Shown here piece by piece: positions 62,247-64,000 of a DNA stretch of 64,000 nt (the first letter of the stretch is position 1; the number at the start of each line of letters is the position of its first letter). The DNA is from Cavia porcellus. Taxonomy: Eukaryota; Chordata; Mammalia; Rodentia; Caviidae. The notes beneath the pieces are model-generated. The model was not told where the DNA came from and did no database searches. It saw only the letters and a list, made by a program, of their open reading frames with translations. The stretch is taken from assembly GCF_034190915.1 (NCBI RefSeq), contig NW_026947488.1, forward strand, positions 5,156,501-5,220,500, read 5' to 3'. Made by a program: the position numbers and the translations under genes.

Positions 62247-63304
62247 ACCTGAAAGCAATGCTGTGGAGGCAGACAGAGGCTGATGGCTTTGCCAAAGACT
62301 GAGGAAGTCCTTTCTGGGACTGTACTGGTGAGAGAAACCTTGAGGAAGGCCAGGCTCCACCCTGAGACTCATTTTCGTTTGTCTGCACGCTGGGGCTTCT
62401 AGCGCAGCCTCCCATTTCCTGCTACTACGTCCTCTGCTGCACTGTCCATCTACCTGCTCGCACATCTAGTGTGGCCTGGACCTCTCTCTTGAGCGCCAGA
62501 CTCATGATGCAGTAGCCTACTCTCATTTCTACTGAGCACCCCACTAGGAGGTCAACACTCCTGAGGTCCAAAACTGGTTCTGGCCTTCACTGACAACAGA
62601 TCTTCCCATAAGCCACGTTCTGGTAAAGGGCCCTTCCACCGTTACACACACTCTCTGAAATCATCCTCAATTTCTCCTCCTTCACCCTACTGTTACCTCC
62701 AGGTACAAAGATCCAACAACTCCATCTCCCACACACCTGTACTTTCCTCTTCCTTATTCTTGTCACGCGTGCAGAGGCAACACTCCCTGTGTGCCTCAGC
62801 CTCAGTCCTTCCTTGCAATCATCTTTCACGCTGGATGCTACAGTGACCTTCATAAGCCACAATGTGCAGTTTCCTGTCTCCCTCAGGAACAATATCCAAG
62901 CATTAGCAAGCCCTTGCCCTTCCCACTTGTCCACCTGCCGGGTTCACATCTTACACTCCCCATGTGCAACTGTAGCCAGACTACTCTATTACACATCAGC
63001 AATTCTGGACTTAAAGACATGCTGCCTCCCTGTACATCTTCTTGCCTCTCTAAACCATGTAAAATGCATCAAGTGAATGCAATGTGGGTCACCAGCTATC
63101 TTCCCAAATCCAGCTAATGCCTAAAGTTTCCCTCTTCCAAGCAGTCACAGTTGGAAAGAACACAAGATGAACACGTGGCCCACTTTGAGAAGAGTATATC
63201 CAACTTTCATCAGTATATGCCCAGTATGATCCAGTAGACCAAACCCGGGTCGTGATTAACGTTCTCCAAACAGAGGACTTCCCAACCAGCCATCAGTGAG
63301 GTCT

Positions 63305-63610
63305 AGACCTTAGTTCTGCTTCTCCCAACTGCATAAACTGAGGCAAGTAACTCAGGTGCTCTGTCTACAAAATGACACCATAGGATTAGATGGCCCTGAG
63401 GGATGCCCTAGTTCTAAGCTTTATGACTCAAATCCTCGGTGTGACCAACAGGATAATTCATACCTTTACATTTCGCTCACCTGAGCCTCCATGGCAGTCA
63501 GCAGTTTAGTGAAATAACGACATGAAACAAGAAATAGGTTTGGATTCACATTTCTTAGTAGTTTTGTGACCCTGGGCAGGTCACTTGGTCATTTCGTCTA
63601 ACTTCATTCA
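63305..63610 (+). repeat. One or two MIR-like fragments, NELFCD intron 1
   Basis: 'tgaggcaagtaactcaggtg' with 'ctacaaaatgacacc' near 63340-63380, and 'gtgaccctgggcaggtcact' near 63565-63590, both carry the MIR core signature. Confidence 0.5.
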
Positions 63611-64000
63611 CTTACAAGAAGAGTAAATCCAACCCAAAACCCCGAGCATGGAATGAGAAAGTTCTTGACAACACCCAGCCCAGAGTTCCAGTTAACTAAA
63701 TCTGACTCTATCCCTTCCACTAAGTCTCCAAGGCAGTGGATAGCACGCCCTGCTCAAACTCAACTGATCAGCAGCTCTTCGAGGCCCTTGGGAATCTGGT
63801 CCCTCGAACTCTGCTCCACTAACCAACTAACCACTCAGGACTTCTTTCAGTTCCACAAACTCGCATCTTCAGTGCCCTGTCTCAGCACCACTCTCCTCGA
63901 GAAAGTGAATTCCATTTAATCTTTGATTCTTTCAAAACAAAATCTTGGTTCCTGTTATAAAAGCACATTCTCAGAATCCCCCTCACAAAATCCAAAGGCA

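Larger units (their letters stand above)
61127..64000 (-). other. NELFCD intron 1 (partial)
   Basis: Sequence upstream of the exon 2 acceptor (ccacag, ending at 61127) to the window edge. It holds a reversed B1-like SINE, MIR-like pieces and a DNA-transposon fossil. It is not CpG-rich and contains no match to the NELFCD N-terminus, so exon 1 and the promoter must lie beyond 64000. Confidence 0.75.

Overview
ORGANISM. This is vertebrate nuclear DNA from a placental mammal, most likely a non-murid rodent. Genes are split into short exons with GT-AG introns, promoters sit in CpG islands, and the spacers hold L1, MIR and two kinds of short retroposon: 7SL-derived B1-like and tRNA-derived ID-like. 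The ID-like copies (head near 'gatttagctcagcggcataagc') and B1-like copies ending in a 'gagttcaaggccagcctgaac'-type arm are not mouse or rat subfamilies. A beaver-like (castorimorph) rodent is my guess; the sequence alone does not prove it. LAYOUT. Five protein-coding genes are present, and I know this set as the conserved NELFCD-CTSZ-TUBB1-ATP5F1E-PRELID3B block (human 20q13.32). From left to right: 1-10.98 kb is gene-free spacer rich in old repeats; PRELID3B (+, 11384-20867, 6 coding exons, 194 aa); ATP5F1E (+, 23379-24867, 2 coding exons plus a 3'UTR exon, 51 aa); a 3.3 kb spacer; TUBB1 (-, 34596-30220, 4 exons, 453 aa); a 10 kb spacer containing an antisense L1; CTSZ (+, 44656-52730, 6 exons, 303 aa); NELFCD (-, 61126-53651, exons 2-15, first exon beyond the right edge). 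All exon junctions listed keep the reading frame, and the summed lengths equal or nearly equal those of the human proteins. HOW THE GENES RELATE. They are housekeeping or lineage genes, not an operon. PRELID3B (intermembrane-space lipid transfer) and ATP5F1E (ATP synthase F1 epsilon) are both mitochondrial and lie head-to-tail. PRELID3B's CpG promoter has three NRF-1-type motifs and ATP5F1E's has a spaced CCAAT cluster. TUBB1 is the platelet/megakaryocyte beta-tubulin. CTSZ is a lysosomal carboxypeptidase. NELFCD is a subunit of the RNA polymerase II pausing factor NELF. CTSZ and NELFCD meet tail-to-tail, with poly(A) signals only about 100 bp apart. NOVELTY. I found no previously undescribed system and see no sign of one. 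The points most worth a second look are a 15-base exact match to the phage T7 promoter core at 10754-10768 (possible library or assembly artefact), a Gly-to-Cys change in the nucleotide-binding part of TUBB1, re-use of one target site by two SINEs, a tRNA-first/7SL-second composite SINE flanked by one target duplication, and a poly(A)-tailed retroposed mRNA end in ATP5F1E intron 2.
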